Part shown: one piece after another, positions 9,267 through 18,378 of the stretch
How positions within the stretch are numbered: the stretch's first letter is position 1
Layout: each line of letters opens with the position of its first letter
Assembly (NCBI RefSeq): GCF_947503385.1
Contig: NZ_CANNDO010000002.1
Span: 124,001 to 188,000, forward strand
DNA length: 64,000 nucleotides
Reading direction: 5' to 3'
From: an uncultured Tateyamaria sp.
GTDB lineage: Bacteria > Pseudomonadota > Alphaproteobacteria > Rhodobacterales > Rhodobacteraceae
Notes under the pieces: generated by a model
Database searches by the model: none
What the model was told of the DNA's origin: nothing
What the model saw: only the letters and a program-made list of their open reading frames with translations
Program-made: the position numbers and the translations under genes

Positions 9267-10310
9267 TCAGGCCGCCCGCGCCTCGTGTTTCTTCAACTTT
9301 TGCGCCCATACATCGGCAAAGCGCAAAACATCCCGTTCCGTCGTTTCCAACCCCAGCGACACGCGCACTGCGCTTGCTGCATCTGCCTCCGAATATCCCA
9401 TCGCGATGAGAACCCGGCTTGGCTTGACCTTGCCAGAGGAGCAGGCCGATCCCGCCGAAATGGCAAAACCGGCAAGGTCCATCTGCATGACCTGCGTCTC
9501 ACCCTTCCAACCGGGTGTGATGAAACAGGACGTGTTGGGCAATCGTGACGACTCTTTCCCGACAAAAATAGTAGTATTCGAGGCGTCAGCAAGGGCACTT
9601 TCTAGAATATTTCTAAGTTTCTCGACCCGGTCCCATTTTCCATCGGCCAAATCTTGTTGTGCGGCCTGTGCCGCGGCACCAAATCCGGCAATGCCAATGA
9701 CGTTCTCGGTGCCGGAGCGTCGCCCCATTTCCTGCCCGCCGCCCCTGATCTGTGCCGCCACGTCCAGCCCCTGCCGCAGCACCAGCGCACCGATGCCCTT
9801 TGGCCCACCCAGCTTATGCGCGGAAATCAGGCCCATCTCCGCACCCGATGCATCAAAACGGAACGGGATCTTGCCAAATCCCTGCGTCAGATCGCTTAGC
9901 GCGAGACCGCGGGGCAGCTCCTGCACAATTCCTGTTTCTGAGTTGGCCAGTTGCAAGGTAGAGGCCGCAGCCGTGTCCACAACGACACCGCCACCGGCGC
10001 GCACCGGCAGGGCTTCGGACACCCACGCGCCCACCGCGTCATGCTCAATCGCAGCCCCGTGCAACGACCGCCCGGCGCAGGCAAGGGCTGCGGCTTCTGT
10101 TGCGCTGGAGGTAAAAACAATGTCAGCACCCGCAGCCCCCAATGCATCCGATATCTGGGCACGCGCCTTCTCGACAATGGCTTTGGCCGCCCGACCTTCC
10201 GCATGGACCGACGACGGATTGCCCACCGCATCCATAGCGTCCAGCATCGCGTTGCGCGCCTCGACCCGCAACGGCGTGGTCGCATTGTGATCCAGATACA
10301 CCCGGTTCAT
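9267..10310 (-). CDS. Cysteine desulfurase, NifS/IscS type (group I)
   Basis: 347 residues from the ATG at 10308-10310 ([14 protein letters not shown], the usual NifS/IscS start). The PLP lysine is in [10 protein letters not shown] and the persulfide Cys is in [14 protein letters not shown], the long flexible loop of group I enzymes. It is shorter than canonical IscS (about 404) and belongs to the compact desulfurases often placed right after the Rrf2 regulator in alphaproteobacterial suf operons. The operon thus has two desulfurases of different groups, this one at the front and SufS at the end. Confidence 0.9.
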   Translation of the reverse strand: MNRVYLDHNATTPLRVEARNAMLDAMDAVGNPSSVHAEGRAAKAIVEKARAQISDALGAAGADIVFTSSATEAAALACAGRSLHGAAIEHDAVGAWVSEALPVRAGGGVVVDTAAASTLQLANSETGIVQELPRGLALSDLTQGFGKIPFRFDASGAEMGLISAHKLGGPKGIGALVLRQGLDVAAQIRGGGQEMGRRSGTENVIGIAGFGAAAQAAQQDLADGKWDRVEKLRNILESALADASNTTIFVGKESSRLPNTSCFITPGWKGETQVMQMDLAGFAISAGSACSSGKVKPSRVLIAMGYSEADAASAVRVSLGLETTERDVLRFADVWAQKLKKHEARAA

Positions 10311-10311
10311 A

Positions 10312-10358
10312 CTTCTTCTGACCAAAAATACCACGGGGGTCTGGGGGCTGGCCCCCAG
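10312..10358 (-). repeat. Dispersed intergenic hairpin repeat, copy 1
   Basis: On the minus strand a perfect hairpin CTGGGGGC/GCCCCCAG (10341-10358, 2-base loop) is followed by ACCCCCGTGGTATTTTTGG and CAGAAGAA. The same layout, with about 30 nearly identical bases after the hairpin, recurs at 20875-20919, and a looser copy is at 32965-33026. It lies between the iscR-like gene and the desulfurase gene, so it is transcribed with the suf operon. Confidence 0.8.
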
Positions 10359-10364
10359 TCGACA

Positions 10365-10826
10365 TCAGCCATCATCGACCACCGCAAAAAGGTTGGGCAC
10401 CGCCGGACAGGGCGCAAGCTCATTTTCCACCACGTCCGACAGCCGCGTTTGATGCAGGAACACGTAGACATGGGCGCTCAGGCCTTCCCATAGCCGGTTG
10501 GTCAGCGATTGCGCCCGCGACCCCGAAGCCGCACCGGACGCCCCTGCCCCTTTGTGCATCGCATCAACCGTCTCATCGACCGCCGCCAGAATCTCCGCCA
10601 CGCGGATTTGCGATGCCGGTCGGGCCAGCCGGTAGCCGCCCCCCGGACCACGCACCGACGTCACCAGATCGGCCCGGCGCAGCTTGACAAACAGCTGTTC
10701 CAGATAGGGCAACGAAATATCCTGCCGCCCAGAGATATCACCCAAGCTCACCAGCGTATCTGTCGACTGCAACGCGATGTCGGCCAGTGCGACCATCGCG
10801 TACCTGCCCTTTGTCGATAGTTTCAT
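10365..10826 (-). CDS. Rrf2/IscR-type transcription regulator without the Cys triad
   Basis: 153 residues. The N-terminal winged helix fits Rrf2/IscR (MKLSTKGRYAMVALADIAL, ISLPYLEQLFVKLRRADLV, VRGPGGGYRLARP). The cluster-binding segment differs: where IscR has three Cys and a His, residues 90-106 here read MHKGAGASGAASGSRAQ, with no Cys. The only Cys is Cys140 near the C-terminus. It is the first gene of the suf operon and is presumably its iron-responsive regulator. Rhodobacter sphaeroides IscR is known to bind a cluster with a single Cys, so this is likely a lineage feature. Confidence 0.9.
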   Translation of the reverse strand: MKLSTKGRYAMVALADIALQSTDTLVSLGDISGRQDISLPYLEQLFVKLRRADLVTSVRGPGGGYRLARPASQIRVAEILAAVDETVDAMHKGAGASGAASGSRAQSLTNRLWEGLSAHVYVFLHQTRLSDVVENELAPCPAVPNLFAVVDDG

Positions 10827-10905
10827 CGCGCACGCCCCCGATTGACGTCACAGCCCGCAGGCCATACATGCTTTGCCACCGCAGGAATTGCGTCCTGCCC
10901 AGAAA

Positions 10906-10922
10906 TTTAGAACCGTTCTAAG
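10906..10922. promoter_or_regulatory. Irr-type ICE box upstream of iscR-suf operon
   Basis: TTTAGAA-CCG-TTCTAAG is a near-perfect match to the iron control element bound by Irr (TTTAGAA-N3-TTCTAAA). Its core TTAGAAC-C-GTTCTAA is a perfect palindrome. It lies about 80 bp upstream of the iscR-like start codon and 65 bp upstream of the divergent hydrolase gene. The match is seen directly; binding by Irr is inferred. Confidence 0.7.
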
Positions 10923-10986
10923 GTCCCTGACCCATTTCGTCAAGAAATCAGGACACCAAAAGACGCGACGAGGACAAAAATCGCAC

Positions 10987-11640
10987 ATGCCCGAGGTCAT
11001 TTTCCCTGGACCCGAAGGTCGTCTCGAAGGCCGCTACCATCCACAAAAAGAGCGTGACGCGCCCATCGCCATCATTCTGCACCCGCACCCGCAGTTTGGC
11101 GGTACGATGAACCACAAGGTGGTGCACGCGCTGCACTACGCATTCTTCAAAATGGGTTTTACCGTGTTGCGGTTCAATTTCCGCGGCGTGGGGCGCAGCC
11201 AGGGTGAATACGATCAGGGCATCGGCGAGCTGAGCGATGCCGCCTCGGCCCTCGACTACCTGCAATCCATGAACAACAATTCCAAGCATTGCTGGGTTGC
11301 GGGGTTCTCGTTTGGTGCTTGGATCGGGATGCAGCTTTTGATGCGGCGCCCCGAGATCACTGGGTTTATCTCTGTCTCGCCGCCTGCGAATATGTACGAC
11401 TTTTCGTTCCTCGCGCCCTGCCCGTCCTCCGGTCTGATCATCAACGGTGCCGCCGACCGTGTGGCCCCGCCCGCCGATACTGAGGCGCTGGTGGGCAAAC
11501 TGCACGAACAAAAAGGTATCACGATCACCCACACCCAGATCGAAGGCGCGGGCCATTTCTTTGAGGAACCGCATCTCGACACGATGATCGGGCACACAAC
11601 GGATTACGTCAAACGCCGCCTGACGGAGACGTCGCGTTAA
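10987..11640 (+). CDS. Alpha/beta hydrolase (COG2945-like)
   Basis: 217 residues from the ATG at 10987, preceded by GAGGA; upstream in-frame ATGs fall in the ICE-box promoter region and lack family sequence. HPHPQFGGTMNHKVV (32-46) is the oxyanion region, the nucleophile elbow is GFSFG with Ser108, followed by the acid in NGAADRVAPP and the catalytic His in GAGHFFEE. The substrate is unknown. It overlaps the next small gene at TAATG, and an HD-domain gene follows, so the three form an operon divergent from suf. Confidence 0.85.
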   Translation: MPEVIFPGPEGRLEGRYHPQKERDAPIAIILHPHPQFGGTMNHKVVHALHYAFFKMGFTVLRFNFRGVGRSQGEYDQGIGELSDAASALDYLQSMNNNSKHCWVAGFSFGAWIGMQLLMRRPEITGFISVSPPANMYDFSFLAPCPSSGLIINGAADRVAPPADTEALVGKLHEQKGITITHTQIEGAGHFFEEPHLDTMIGHTTDYVKRRLTETSR

Positions 11641-11876
11641 TGGCCGATCCCGTTGTCACGGAAATGGCCAACAAGCTGGCCGAAGAATGCCTCGCTGTTC
11701 AGAAAGAGGTGGATGACGACCGGTTGTTCATGAAGGTCGGCGAGGTGCTTGGCGCTTCGTCCCAGACGCTCGAAGAGGCTTTCGTGACGGCGATCCGCAC
11801 ACGTATGGCCAATGACGCAGGCCGCCGCTTTCTTGCGCAACAACTCAAATCACACCGCGCGCAGACGCCAGAGTGA
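11640..11876 (+). CDS. Small helical protein, unknown
   Basis: 78 residues, largely alpha-helical and charged, with no signal peptide or Cys. The start ATG overlaps the stop of the hydrolase gene, and the end overlaps the HD gene start (GTGA). Tight coupling on both sides argues for a real gene. I do not recognise the family. Confidence 0.7.
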   Translation: MADPVVTEMANKLAEECLAVQKEVDDDRLFMKVGEVLGASSQTLEEAFVTAIRTRMANDAGRRFLAQQLKSHRAQTPE

Positions 11877-12448
11877 GCAGGCTCGACCGGCAAATCGCCT
11901 TTCTGGTCGAGGCGGACCGGCTCAAATCCGTAAACCGCGCAACCACCTTGGCCGATGCCTCGCGCGTTGAAAACAGTGCCGAACATTCGTGGCACCTGTC
12001 GCTTTATGCGCTCGTCCTTGCGGATCATGCGGGACCCGACGTCGATATCGACCGGGTCATCCGAATGCTTATCCTGCATGATCTGGTCGAGATCGACGCA
12101 GGCGATGTGCCGATCTTTGCCGATGTGGACGCCGCGGCCCTTGCCGCGCGGGAACAGGCGGCAGCGGACCGCATCTTTGGCCTTTTGCCGCAAGACCAAT
12201 GTGACCGATTGCGCGCCGTGTGGGATGAATTCGAGGCGGCAGAAACACCGTCAGCCCAATTTGCCAAGGCGCTCGACCGGTTTCAGCCGCCCATGCAGAA
12301 CCTTGCATCCGGCGGCGGCAGTTGGACAGCATTCAACGTCACACCGGACAAGATCGAAGCACGGGTGGCCCCCGCCATCAAACGCGCGGCGCCGCGCCTG
12401 TGGACCTATGCCAAAGCGCGGATAGACGCGTTCTTTGCGCTCAGGTGA
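11873..12448 (+). CDS. HD-domain phosphohydrolase (YfbR/HDDC2-like)
   Basis: 191 residues starting at GTG 11873. The HD metal site is visible: His38 in SAEHSWHLS, His69-Asp70 in LILHDLVEID, and a later Asp in KALDRFQPPM. The size and motif spacing match the YfbR/HDDC2 group, which removes phosphate from deoxynucleoside monophosphates. A nucleotidase role is inferred from the family. It ends convergent with the lipase gene, the two stops overlapping by 8 bp. Confidence 0.85.
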   Translation: MSRLDRQIAFLVEADRLKSVNRATTLADASRVENSAEHSWHLSLYALVLADHAGPDVDIDRVIRMLILHDLVEIDAGDVPIFADVDAAALAAREQAAADRIFGLLPQDQCDRLRAVWDEFEAAETPSAQFAKALDRFQPPMQNLASGGGSWTAFNVTPDKIEARVAPAIKRAAPRLWTYAKARIDAFFALR

Positions 12449-13640
12449 TCACGTTCATGGCAGCCGATGCCGCGATACGGATCGGGCGCATCACCAGATC
12501 CAGAATGTAGCGCAGGAAGCTGACGGTCAGGTCTGCAATGGTCAGCGCACCACGGATCGCGGCCCCGGCGAATTTCAGCGCCAGCTTGGCAAAACGCACC
12601 AGATAATCGCCAATCTTCGCGGCAAAGCGCGCGCCGCTGCGGATCAGTTCGATCAGCACATCCGCAAGCGTGAACCCGATGGTGATCGTGGCCGAGATGA
12701 TGTGCGCTCCGGCATAGAGAATGGCCTTGAGCGCTTTGGCGAGAAAGAAATACCCAAGGCTCGACCCGATACTGCCCACTTGGCCCTCGGCCTGTGTCAG
12801 CCAATAACCGGGGTCGGATTTCGAGGACATGCGCGATTCCGGCGGCCAGCCGGTCATCGGCATTTTCGGGATGTAATTGTCCCTCATGCTGTGGGCCTGC
12901 CCCGAGAACGCCTTGTTGTCGTCCACAAACCCTGTTGATCCAGGCCCCACATGGCAAAACGGCGACAGCGGGATCATCGGCACCGGGTCCGAGATCGAAT
13001 AGACGCGCTTGAGCCGTTCACGCCCGATCATGCGCACCACATCCGACCCAAGGCCCAAGGATCCCACGCGCGGCGCACCAAAGGTATAAAGGTGCGAAGT
13101 GGCTGTGCCATTCTGTGCGAAATCTATCGCCGCCAGAGTTGCCAGTGCCCCGCCCAGAGAATGGCCGACAAAATGGATGCGGCTGGGGTTGGCACCGGTG
13201 ATCATCCGCTGCACATCCGACCGCATGGCGGAATAAATGTCCATGAACCCCGAATGCACGAGCGATCCGGTGGGGCCCCGTGTCATCCCGATCTGGTAGT
13301 TCGAAATCCAGTCCTTGGAGGTGCCCATCTGCCCTGTCGTGCCGCGCATGGCGAAAATGTATTCGCCCTTTTGGCCGCCATGCCGCTCCAGCAATACGCC
13401 AAAGCCCGCCTTTTCCTTGACGATGCCGCCCGACTGGCTGACGACCGCCTCCATCGGGGTGACGTCAACGCTCAGCTTTGGGTCATCGGTTTCCGCATTT
13501 GCGTCGAACGCCTGTTCACGTTGCGCGAAGAGGTCGGCGTCTGCCTTCACATCTCTGGACGTGCTGGCCTTGGCCGCGGCCACGGCATAGGCACCTTCGG
13601 CAATAATGGCCGCGTTGCGACCGTGCATGTTGAAACTCAT
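12441..13640 (-). CDS. Class 3 lipase with hydrophobic C-terminal extension
   Basis: 399 residues. The Lipase_3 core covers about residues 85-260: FVGHSLGGALATL with nucleophile Ser161, the acid in YSISDPVPMIPLSP and the His in FCHVG. No signal peptide is present. Residues 290-399 are a separate Ala/Ile-rich region with several amphipathic or membrane-like helices. Cytosolic lipases with such tails and no signal peptide occur among type VI secretion effectors, and the next gene is of the DUF6795 family often seen beside them. No VgrG, PAAR or Hcp gene is present nearby, so that reading stays an inference. Confidence 0.8.
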   Translation of the reverse strand: MSFNMHGRNAAIIAEGAYAVAAAKASTSRDVKADADLFAQREQAFDANAETDDPKLSVDVTPMEAVVSQSGGIVKEKAGFGVLLERHGGQKGEYIFAMRGTTGQMGTSKDWISNYQIGMTRGPTGSLVHSGFMDIYSAMRSDVQRMITGANPSRIHFVGHSLGGALATLAAIDFAQNGTATSHLYTFGAPRVGSLGLGSDVVRMIGRERLKRVYSISDPVPMIPLSPFCHVGPGSTGFVDDNKAFSGQAHSMRDNYIPKMPMTGWPPESRMSSKSDPGYWLTQAEGQVGSIGSSLGYFFLAKALKAILYAGAHIISATITIGFTLADVLIELIRSGARFAAKIGDYLVRFAKLALKFAGAAIRGALTIADLTVSFLRYILDLVMRPIRIAASAAMNVIT

Positions 13641-13678
13641 AAGAAAACCGTCCCCAGGTCTTTGGCCCGTCTAAAAGC

Positions 13679-14137
13679 TCAGTTCAATTGGCACTGTCCC
13701 CAACCAAGTGGCGTGTTGCCCGGCGCATTGCGCAAATCGCAGGTCACGGCGAATGTGGCCCCGCCGGTTTCATGCAGCGGATTGAGGCTGCGCGAGTTGA
13801 TATAGAGGATTTCGACCTCCTCGCCGCCGACATCTGCATAGTATCGCTGAAGCACGACAGGTGTGGACAGACCCGAAAACCACCGCTTGCGCGGCGCTGG
13901 CACCGCGTCAAAACCAAAGCGGCCCGCGTCGTCGGTCCGCACCGTGTCACTTTGGGATTTGTCGTTGTAGCTCCATTCGCGGCGCACCGACGCGCCCGCC
14001 ACCGGTGCCCCGTCAGATCCGATCAAAACCCCGGACATGGGCGAACAGATATATTGTTCGGCTGCGTTGGACATGGTTCCTCCGACAATGGCCCCGATCA
14101 GGACAACAGCACTGACAAGTATGGCGATGCGGCGCAT
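13679..14137 (-). CDS. DUF6795-like secreted or membrane-anchored protein
   Basis: 152 residues from the ATG at 14135-14137. Residues 1-25 form a signal peptide or anchor (RRIAILVSAVVLIGAIVGG). The rest is one beta-sandwich-like domain with ICSPMSGVLIGSDGAPVAG, then DTVRTDDAGRFGFDAV, a pattern shared by carboxypeptidase-regulatory-like and DUF6795 proteins. It lies 38 bp upstream of the lipase gene in the same direction. It may be the periplasmic partner or immunity factor of that lipase; this is a guess from gene order. Confidence 0.65.
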   Translation of the reverse strand: MRRIAILVSAVVLIGAIVGGTMSNAAEQYICSPMSGVLIGSDGAPVAGASVRREWSYNDKSQSDTVRTDDAGRFGFDAVPAPRKRWFSGLSTPVVLQRYYADVGGEEVEILYINSRSLNPLHETGGATFAVTCDLRNAPGNTPLGWGQCQLN

Positions 14138-14278
14138 GACAGCCCGTCCCGTTCCCCTGTGATTGCCTGCCAGCCTACGCAATCGTCTGCACAATCGCTA
14201 TGGGGGATTTGCCTACCCCAAACGGAAACGGGCACCGCGATGGGTGCCCGTCTGTAGTCAGATGCGTTTGAACCTAAG

Positions 14279-16489
14279 CTAGCCGATGATCGCGTTCAGC
14301 GTGGCCGAGGGCCGCATGACGGCTGCGCACAGCCCGTCGTCGTTGCGAAAGTAACCGCCCGTGTCGGCAGGACGGCCCGCATGTGCGCCCAGTTCCGTCA
14401 GAATGGACTCTTCCTTTTCGGCAAGGGTTGCCGCGACAGGCGCAAACTCGGCTGCAAGATCGGGATCGTCGGACTGTTCGGCCAATGCTTCGGCCCAGTA
14501 ACGGGCGAACCAGTAATGCGAGGCGCGGTTGTCCGGGAGGCCGACTTTGCGTCCGGGCGAGCGGTCGTGATCAAGGATACCTTGGGTTGCCGCCTCTGCC
14601 GCCGCGCCAAGCACGGCAGCCTTGGCGTTGCCCTTTGCATCGGCAAGGAAGTTGAGAGACTCGCCCAAAGCGCAGAATTCACCCATCGAATCCCAGCGCA
14701 GGTGATTTTCGGCGTGCAATTGCTGCACGTGTTTGGGTGCAGAGCCGCCCGCACCCGTTTCGAACAGACCGCCCCCCTGCATCAGTTTGACAATCGACAG
14801 CATCTTGGCCGACGTGCCCAGTTCAAGGATCGGGAACAGGTCCGTCAGGTAGTCCCGCAACACGTTGCCGGTGATAGCGATGCTGTCGCGGCCCGCAGTG
14901 ATGGTTTCCAGCGACTGGCGCGTCGCCTCGCGCGGGGCCATGATCATGAATTTGTCCGCGACACCAGCCGCGTCCAGCGCGGGTTTGACATAGGCGATCA
15001 ATTCGGCGTCATGGGCGCGGTTCGCGTCCAGCCAGAAAATCGCCTCCGACCCGGTCAGACGCTGGCGATCCATGGCCAGCTGAATCCAGTTCTCGATCGG
15101 TGCTTTCTTGACCGTGCAGGACCGCCAGATGTCGCCCGCTTCGACGCTGTGCGAATGCAGCGTGTCGCCATTTGCCAGCACGATGCGCATCGTGCCCGTG
15201 GCCGGGGCTTCGAAGGTGGTGGGGTGCGAGCCGTATTCCTCGGCCTTTTGGGCCATCAGGCCCACATTTGCCACCGCACCGGCTGTGGTCACATCCAGCG
15301 CGCCGTTGGCTTTGAAAAAGTTGATCGTTTCGTCATAGATCGTGGAATAGCAGCGGTCGGGGATCACGCAGTTGGTGTCACCATTGGCCCCGGTTTCATC
15401 CCACCCTTTGCCGCCTGCACGGATCACGGCGGGCATGGAGGCGTCGATGATCACGTCCGACGGGACGTGCAGGTTGGTGATGCCCTTGTCGCTGTCGACC
15501 ATATACATCGACGGACGCTCCAGCGCGGCAATCTCCGCCTTGACCGCGTCCGCGTTGTCCATCGTGTCGATAGCCGCCAGCACGTCCCCGAGACCCGCAT
15601 TCGGGTTGCCGCCCGCGGCCTTGATCGCGTCACCGTGATTGTCCCAAACCGGACCCAGCCAAGCCTTGACCGCGTGGCCAAAAATGATCGGGTCCGACAC
15701 TTTCATCATTGTGGCCTTCATGTGCAACGAGAACATGGTGCCGTCCGACATGGTGTCCTTGATGGCGTCGCCAAGGAAGGACGACAACGCGGATGCGGAC
15801 ATAAAGGTCGCGTCAGCCACTGTCCCCTCTTCCAAAGGCCACGTCTCTTTCAGAACGGTCACTGTGCCGTCCGTCGCTTCGAATTCGATGCGCGCGTCAC
15901 CGGCCTGTGCCGCTGTAATAGTCGTGGACACTTCGTTTGCGTAAAAATCCTGACCCGGCATCGACGACACTTTGGTCTTGCTCGACGCCTCCCACGTGCC
16001 CATGGAATGGGGGTTGGCTTGGGCAAAATTCTTGACCGCACGCGCAGCGCGGCGGTCCGAATTGCCCTCGCGCAGGACTGGGTTCACCGCCGAGCCCTTG
16101 ATGCTGTCATAGCGGGCGCGAATGTCTTTTTCGGCGTCTGTCTGCGGGTCTTCGGGGTAGTCGGGCAGCGCATAGCCCTTGGCCTGCAACTCCTGCACCG
16201 CCGCCACCAATTGCGGCACCGAGGCCGAGATGTTGGGCAGCTTGATCACGTTGGCGCCGGGCGTTTTGACCAGTTGACCCAGTTCCGCAAGGTGGTCGTC
16301 CTGCCGCTGCGCCTCGGTCAGGTGGTCGGGAAAGGTCGCGATGATGCGACCCGCGAGGCTGATATCCTTCACCCCGACTTCGACACCGGCAGCCTGCGCA
16401 AAGCGGCGGATGATCGGCAGGAACGATGCGCTGGCCAGTTCCGGCGCCTCGTCAACCTTGGTGTAGATGATATCGGGGGAATTGGTCAT
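14279..16489 (-). CDS. Isocitrate dehydrogenase (NADP), monomeric type
   Basis: 736 residues, the normal length for the monomeric NADP-IDH family, which is unrelated in length to the usual 400-residue enzyme. It shows family blocks such as IIYTKVDEAPELAS, ANVIKLPNISASVPQL, NPVLREGNSDRRAA and GEFCALGESLNFLA. It oxidises isocitrate to 2-oxoglutarate and CO2 with NADP in the cytosol. It is divergent from a second, homodimeric IDH gene with 184 bp between the start codons. Confidence 0.95.
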   Translation of the reverse strand: MTNSPDIIYTKVDEAPELASASFLPIIRRFAQAAGVEVGVKDISLAGRIIATFPDHLTEAQRQDDHLAELGQLVKTPGANVIKLPNISASVPQLVAAVQELQAKGYALPDYPEDPQTDAEKDIRARYDSIKGSAVNPVLREGNSDRRAARAVKNFAQANPHSMGTWEASSKTKVSSMPGQDFYANEVSTTITAAQAGDARIEFEATDGTVTVLKETWPLEEGTVADATFMSASALSSFLGDAIKDTMSDGTMFSLHMKATMMKVSDPIIFGHAVKAWLGPVWDNHGDAIKAAGGNPNAGLGDVLAAIDTMDNADAVKAEIAALERPSMYMVDSDKGITNLHVPSDVIIDASMPAVIRAGGKGWDETGANGDTNCVIPDRCYSTIYDETINFFKANGALDVTTAGAVANVGLMAQKAEEYGSHPTTFEAPATGTMRIVLANGDTLHSHSVEAGDIWRSCTVKKAPIENWIQLAMDRQRLTGSEAIFWLDANRAHDAELIAYVKPALDAAGVADKFMIMAPREATRQSLETITAGRDSIAITGNVLRDYLTDLFPILELGTSAKMLSIVKLMQGGGLFETGAGGSAPKHVQQLHAENHLRWDSMGEFCALGESLNFLADAKGNAKAAVLGAAAEAATQGILDHDRSPGRKVGLPDNRASHYWFARYWAEALAEQSDDPDLAAEFAPVAATLAEKEESILTELGAHAGRPADTGGYFRNDDGLCAAVMRPSATLNAIIG

Positions 16490-16673
16490 GACGCACCTCG
16501 TTTTTCACAGGATTGGGACATGCGCACGGGCGGCGCACCGTTGCGCCGGGGCCTACCGAAGCCACGCGCCGAGGTCAATGCATACGAATGTATACAGACT
16601 GCGGCTTTTTGTGCCATCCCTGCCCCGGGAAATCTGTTAGAGACGCCGCAACAATACACAAAGGAGCCAGCCC

Positions 16674-17882
16674 ATGTCCAAGATCAAGGTCGAAAACCCC
16701 ATCGTCGAAATGGACGGGGATGAGATGACGCGCATCATGTGGGCCTTTATCAAGGACAAGCTGATCCTGCCTTATCTCGACATCGACCTGCTCTACTACG
16801 ATCTGGGCATCGAGGCCCGCGACGCGACCGAGGATCAGATCACCATCGACGCCGCCGAAAAGACCAAGGAGGTGGGCGTCGCCGTGAAATGCGCCACCAT
16901 CACACCGGACGAGGCGCGGGTCGAGGAATTTGGCCTCAAGAAGATGTGGCGCAGCCCGAACGGGACGATCCGCAATATCTTGGGCGGCGTGATCTTTCGC
17001 CAGCCGATCATCTGCAAGAATGTGCCGCGCCTTGTGCCGGGCTGGACCGATCCGATCGTGGTGGGCCGCCATGCCTTTGGCGACCAGTACAAAGCCACCG
17101 ACATGAAGTTCCCCGGCGCAGGGACGCTAACGATGAAATTCGTGGGCGAAGACGGCGCGGTGATCGAACACGAGGTCTACAAATCCGATGGGCCGGGCGT
17201 GTTTATGTCGATGTATAACATCGACAAGTCGATTTATGACTTTGCCCGCGCCTCTTTCAACTATGGACTGAACATCGGCTGGCCGGTCTATCTGTCGACC
17301 AAGAATACGATCCTCAAACAATATGACGGGCGGTTCCTCGAGATTTTTCAGGAGGTGTACGACGCCGAATTCCGCGACCAGTTCGAGGCCAAGGATATCT
17401 GGTACGAACACCGGCTGATCGACGACATGGTCGCCTGCGCGATCAAGTGGAACGGCAAGTTTGTCTGGGCCTGCAAGAACTATGACGGTGACGTGCAGTC
17501 GGACGTGGTCGCGCAGGGGTTCGGCAGCTTGGGCATGATGACCTCGCAACTGATGACCCCCGATGGCAAGATCGTTGAGGCAGAGGCCGCACACGGCACC
17601 GTCACCCGCCATTACCGGCAGCATCAGGAGGGGCAATCGACCTCCACCAACTCGATCGCGTCAATCTATGCGTGGACCGGCGGGCTCAAGCACCGGGCCA
17701 AACTTGATGACAATGCGCAACTGATGGCATTCGCGGAGACCTTGGAAAAGGTGATCGTGGACACCGTGGAAAGCGGCCACATGACCAAGGACCTCGCCCT
17801 GCTGGTGGGACCGGATCAGGGATGGCTGACGACGATGGGCTTTCTCGAAAAGCTGGACGAGAACCTGCAAAAGGCACTGTGA
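16674..17882 (+). CDS. icd: Isocitrate dehydrogenase (NADP), homodimeric eukaryote-like type
   Basis: 402 residues, beginning [20 protein letters not shown] as in type II homodimeric NADP-IDH of alphaproteobacteria and mitochondria. Substrate-binding motifs are present: [14 protein letters not shown] (isocitrate-binding Ser and Arg), YDGDVQSD and [14 protein letters not shown] (metal and NADP sites). It catalyses the same TCA step as the monomeric enzyme encoded divergently next to it. A Shine-Dalgarno AAGGAG precedes the ATG at 16674. Confidence 0.97.
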   Translation: MSKIKVENPIVEMDGDEMTRIMWAFIKDKLILPYLDIDLLYYDLGIEARDATEDQITIDAAEKTKEVGVAVKCATITPDEARVEEFGLKKMWRSPNGTIRNILGGVIFRQPIICKNVPRLVPGWTDPIVVGRHAFGDQYKATDMKFPGAGTLTMKFVGEDGAVIEHEVYKSDGPGVFMSMYNIDKSIYDFARASFNYGLNIGWPVYLSTKNTILKQYDGRFLEIFQEVYDAEFRDQFEAKDIWYEHRLIDDMVACAIKWNGKFVWACKNYDGDVQSDVVAQGFGSLGMMTSQLMTPDGKIVEAEAAHGTVTRHYRQHQEGQSTSTNSIASIYAWTGGLKHRAKLDDNAQLMAFAETLEKVIVDTVESGHMTKDLALLVGPDQGWLTTMGFLEKLDENLQKAL

Positions 17883-17967
17883 TGGCCTGCATGTGGCGTC
17901 GGTTGCCCGGCACGTCCCGGGGCCGCCGACCACCTGCGCCGCACCCTGCCCGACAAAGGATGCCCCC

Positions 17968-18303
17968 ATGCCGCTGCACTACATCTATCTGATCGTTGCC
18001 GTTGCCGCCGAAACCATTGGCACAACCGCACTGCAAGCCAGCAATCAATTCACCCGCGCCGGTCCGACAGTGGTGGTTGTTCTGGCCTATGGCGTTGCGT
18101 TCTATTGTCTTGGCATCGCGCTCAAGCACATCCCCGTGGGCATTGCATATGCGTTATGGTCCGGCCTTGGCATCGTGCTGATCGCGCTGATCGGCTTTTC
18201 CATATTTGGCCAGACACTGGACGCCGCCGCCATCGTTGGTCTGGCCCTGATCATTGCGGGGATCATCGTGATCCAGCTGTTTTCGGACACGGCAACACAT
18301 TGA
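17968..18303 (+). CDS. Small multidrug resistance (SMR/EmrE-like) transporter
   Basis: 111 residues from the ATG at 17968, with four membrane helices filling the protein. The essential glutamate of the family is Glu15 in AVAAETIGTTAL. The signature WSGLGIVLIALIG and FGQTLDAAAIVGLALIIAGI segments are normal. It works as a dual-topology dimer exchanging protons for cationic drugs in the inner membrane. It follows icd by 85 bp and may share its transcript. Confidence 0.9.
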   Translation: MPLHYIYLIVAVAAETIGTTALQASNQFTRAGPTVVVVLAYGVAFYCLGIALKHIPVGIAYALWSGLGIVLIALIGFSIFGQTLDAAAIVGLALIIAGIIVIQLFSDTATH

Positions 18304-18378
18304 CCCTGCCCCGCCCCAAACTTGCAAGACAGCTCCTTCGCGGCTTTTATAGTGGCATTATCTCGCACAGGAGCGGCC

